From positions 1 through 6,665 of the forward strand of contig JBNAWB010000197.1 of NCBI GenBank assembly GCA_049699975.1: 6,665 nt of DNA, written 5' to 3'. Every line of letters begins with the position of its first letter. Position 1 is the first letter of the stretch. Made by a program: the position numbers and the translations under genes. This document shows, piece by piece, positions 6,366 through 6,665 of this stretch. The stretch comes from CAZAGD01 sp049699975. Its GTDB lineage: Bacteria; Desulfobacterota; SM23-61. The notes under the pieces were generated by a model that saw nothing but the letters and a program-made list of their open reading frames with translations, did no database searches and was not told where the DNA came from.

Positions 6366-6451
6366 ATATCAAATATAAAATTAAAAAAATTTATTGATAT
6401 TATTAGCATATTTTGCCCAAACCTCATTGTATTAGCTTAGGATTAAATGTG

Positions 6452-6463
6452 TTCAATATTGAA
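6452..6463. repeat. Perfect 12-bp palindrome
   Basis: TTCAATATTGAA is its own reverse complement. It sits in AT-rich DNA five bases before the first copy of the TATATGGTAT direct repeat. It could be an operator-like site or chance; no target gene is visible. Confidence 0.3.
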
Positions 6464-6467
6464 ATTC

Positions 6468-6510
6468 TATATGGTATCAAATATCCAAAAGTCTATTCCG
6501 TATATGGTAT
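6468..6510 (+). repeat. Direct repeat TATATGGTAT, two copies 33 bp apart
   Basis: TATATGGTAT occurs at 6468-6477 and 6501-6510. Both copies follow an ATTC. The start-to-start distance of 33 bp is close to three helical turns. No gene lies between the repeats or within 300 bases. Confidence 0.4.
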
Positions 6511-6518
6511 TCCTTTGG

Positions 6519-6547
6519 CCCCTCACCTCGGTACGAGTCGATTCCGA
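6519..6547 (+). repeat. Family A repeat, right copy (29 bp shared core)
   Basis: These 29 bases begin CCCCTCACCTCGGTACGAG and are the exact reverse complement of 1166-1194. The sequence beyond the core keeps only a short CTCCCC similarity with the left copy and lacks its 10-bp inner stem. As on the left, a family B hairpin follows, starting 92 bases after the start of this core (98 on the left). Confidence 0.8.
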
Positions 6548-6610
6548 ATTTCTCCCCTGGTCGAGTTTTAGCGACTCTCTCCGTTGAAACTATGGAACAA
6601 CCTCTTTCTG

Positions 6611-6658
6611 GTCATGGCGAGCGACCCCGCACTCGAGGCGGGGGAGCGTGGCCATCTC
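6611..6658 (+). repeat. Hairpin repeat, family B, right copy
   Basis: The element starts GTCATGGCGAGCG and ends GCCATCTC. ATGGC (6614-6618) pairs with GCCAT (6651-6655), and an inner CCCCGC (6625-6630) pairs with GCGGGG (6638-6643) around the loop ACTCGAG. The ends and an internal GAGCGTxGC match the left copy (1061-1096) in opposite orientation; this copy is 12 bases longer. It is probably a dispersed non-coding palindromic repeat. Confidence 0.65.
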
Positions 6659-6665
6659 TTTAATT

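Larger units (their letters stand above)
5906..6518. other. Non-coding region upstream of cmk
   Basis: I see no convincing gene in these 613 bases. The one longer open frame (6197-6427, minus) has no ribosome site, an AT-rich unconserved N-terminal half, and a C-terminal half made of repeat sequence. The region holds many inverted repeats: CCAGTT/AACTGG (5971-5976 with 5988-5993), TTCTTT/AAAGAA (6078-6093), GGCGGGGA/TCCCCGCC (6095-6172), a near-palindrome GCCTCATTTTAATGAGC (6194-6210), a tandem 9-mer (6227-6244), a nested hairpin (6284-6328), a minus-strand promoter candidate (6336-6365), a 12-bp palindrome (6452-6463) and a 10-bp direct repeat (6468-6510). The density of structure suggests repeat debris or an RNA; I cannot name a known RNA family. 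Confidence 0.6.

Noticed and set aside
6197..6427. A 76-residue minus-strand open frame upstream of cmk
   Set aside because: There is no ribosome site before its ATG, the first half is AT-rich and unremarkable, and the second half is the translation of a tandem 9-mer and GC-rich repeat sequence. I do not accept it as a gene.
1057..6658. CRISPR array or insertion sequence in the repeat-bearing flanks
   Set aside because: The repeats occur singly on each side rather than in regularly spaced series, no transposase or cas gene is present, and the elements are short palindromes.

Overview
This is a chromosomal window from a bacterium with a Gram-negative-type gene set and moderate GC (low to mid 40s percent by eye). 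It holds five protein-coding genes, all on the minus strand. The order cmk – rpsA – sppA is common in Desulfobacterota/Deltaproteobacteria and several related or uncultured phyla. The S1 protein has six S1 domains and SppA is the short single-domain form. I cannot assign a phylum from the sequence alone.

Layout, from the right edge and reading along the minus strand. Positions 5906-6665 are non-coding and rich in hairpins, palindromes and dispersed repeats. Then come cmk (CMP kinase, with an apparent CTG start), a 187-bp gap containing a strong extended -10 promoter, rpsA (ribosomal protein S1), sppA (signal peptide peptidase, 27 bp after rpsA) and a ppx/gppA-family phosphatase (11 bp after sppA). 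A 415-bp non-coding stretch (874-1288) follows, with two hairpin repeats. Last is guaB (IMP dehydrogenase), which has its own promoter and runs off the left edge of the window.

The genes are housekeeping. cmk makes CDP, rpsA recruits mRNA to the ribosome, sppA clears cleaved signal peptides from the membrane, Ppx/GppA acts on polyphosphate and/or pppGpp, and guaB commits IMP to guanine nucleotides. rpsA-sppA-ppx looks like one transcription unit. A functional link between Ppx/GppA and GuaB through guanine nucleotides and the stringent response is plausible but is inference.

I see no new defence, secretion or biosynthetic system and no mobile-element gene. The points worth a second look are: a composite repeat present once on each side of the cmk-to-ppx block in inverted orientation, with a perfect 29-bp shared core and a hairpin showing compensatory stem changes; the non-ATG/GTG/TTG start of cmk, or a frameshift there; a Gly-to-Trp change in the second phosphate motif of Ppx/GppA; and a structured, promoter-bearing non-coding region upstream of cmk.
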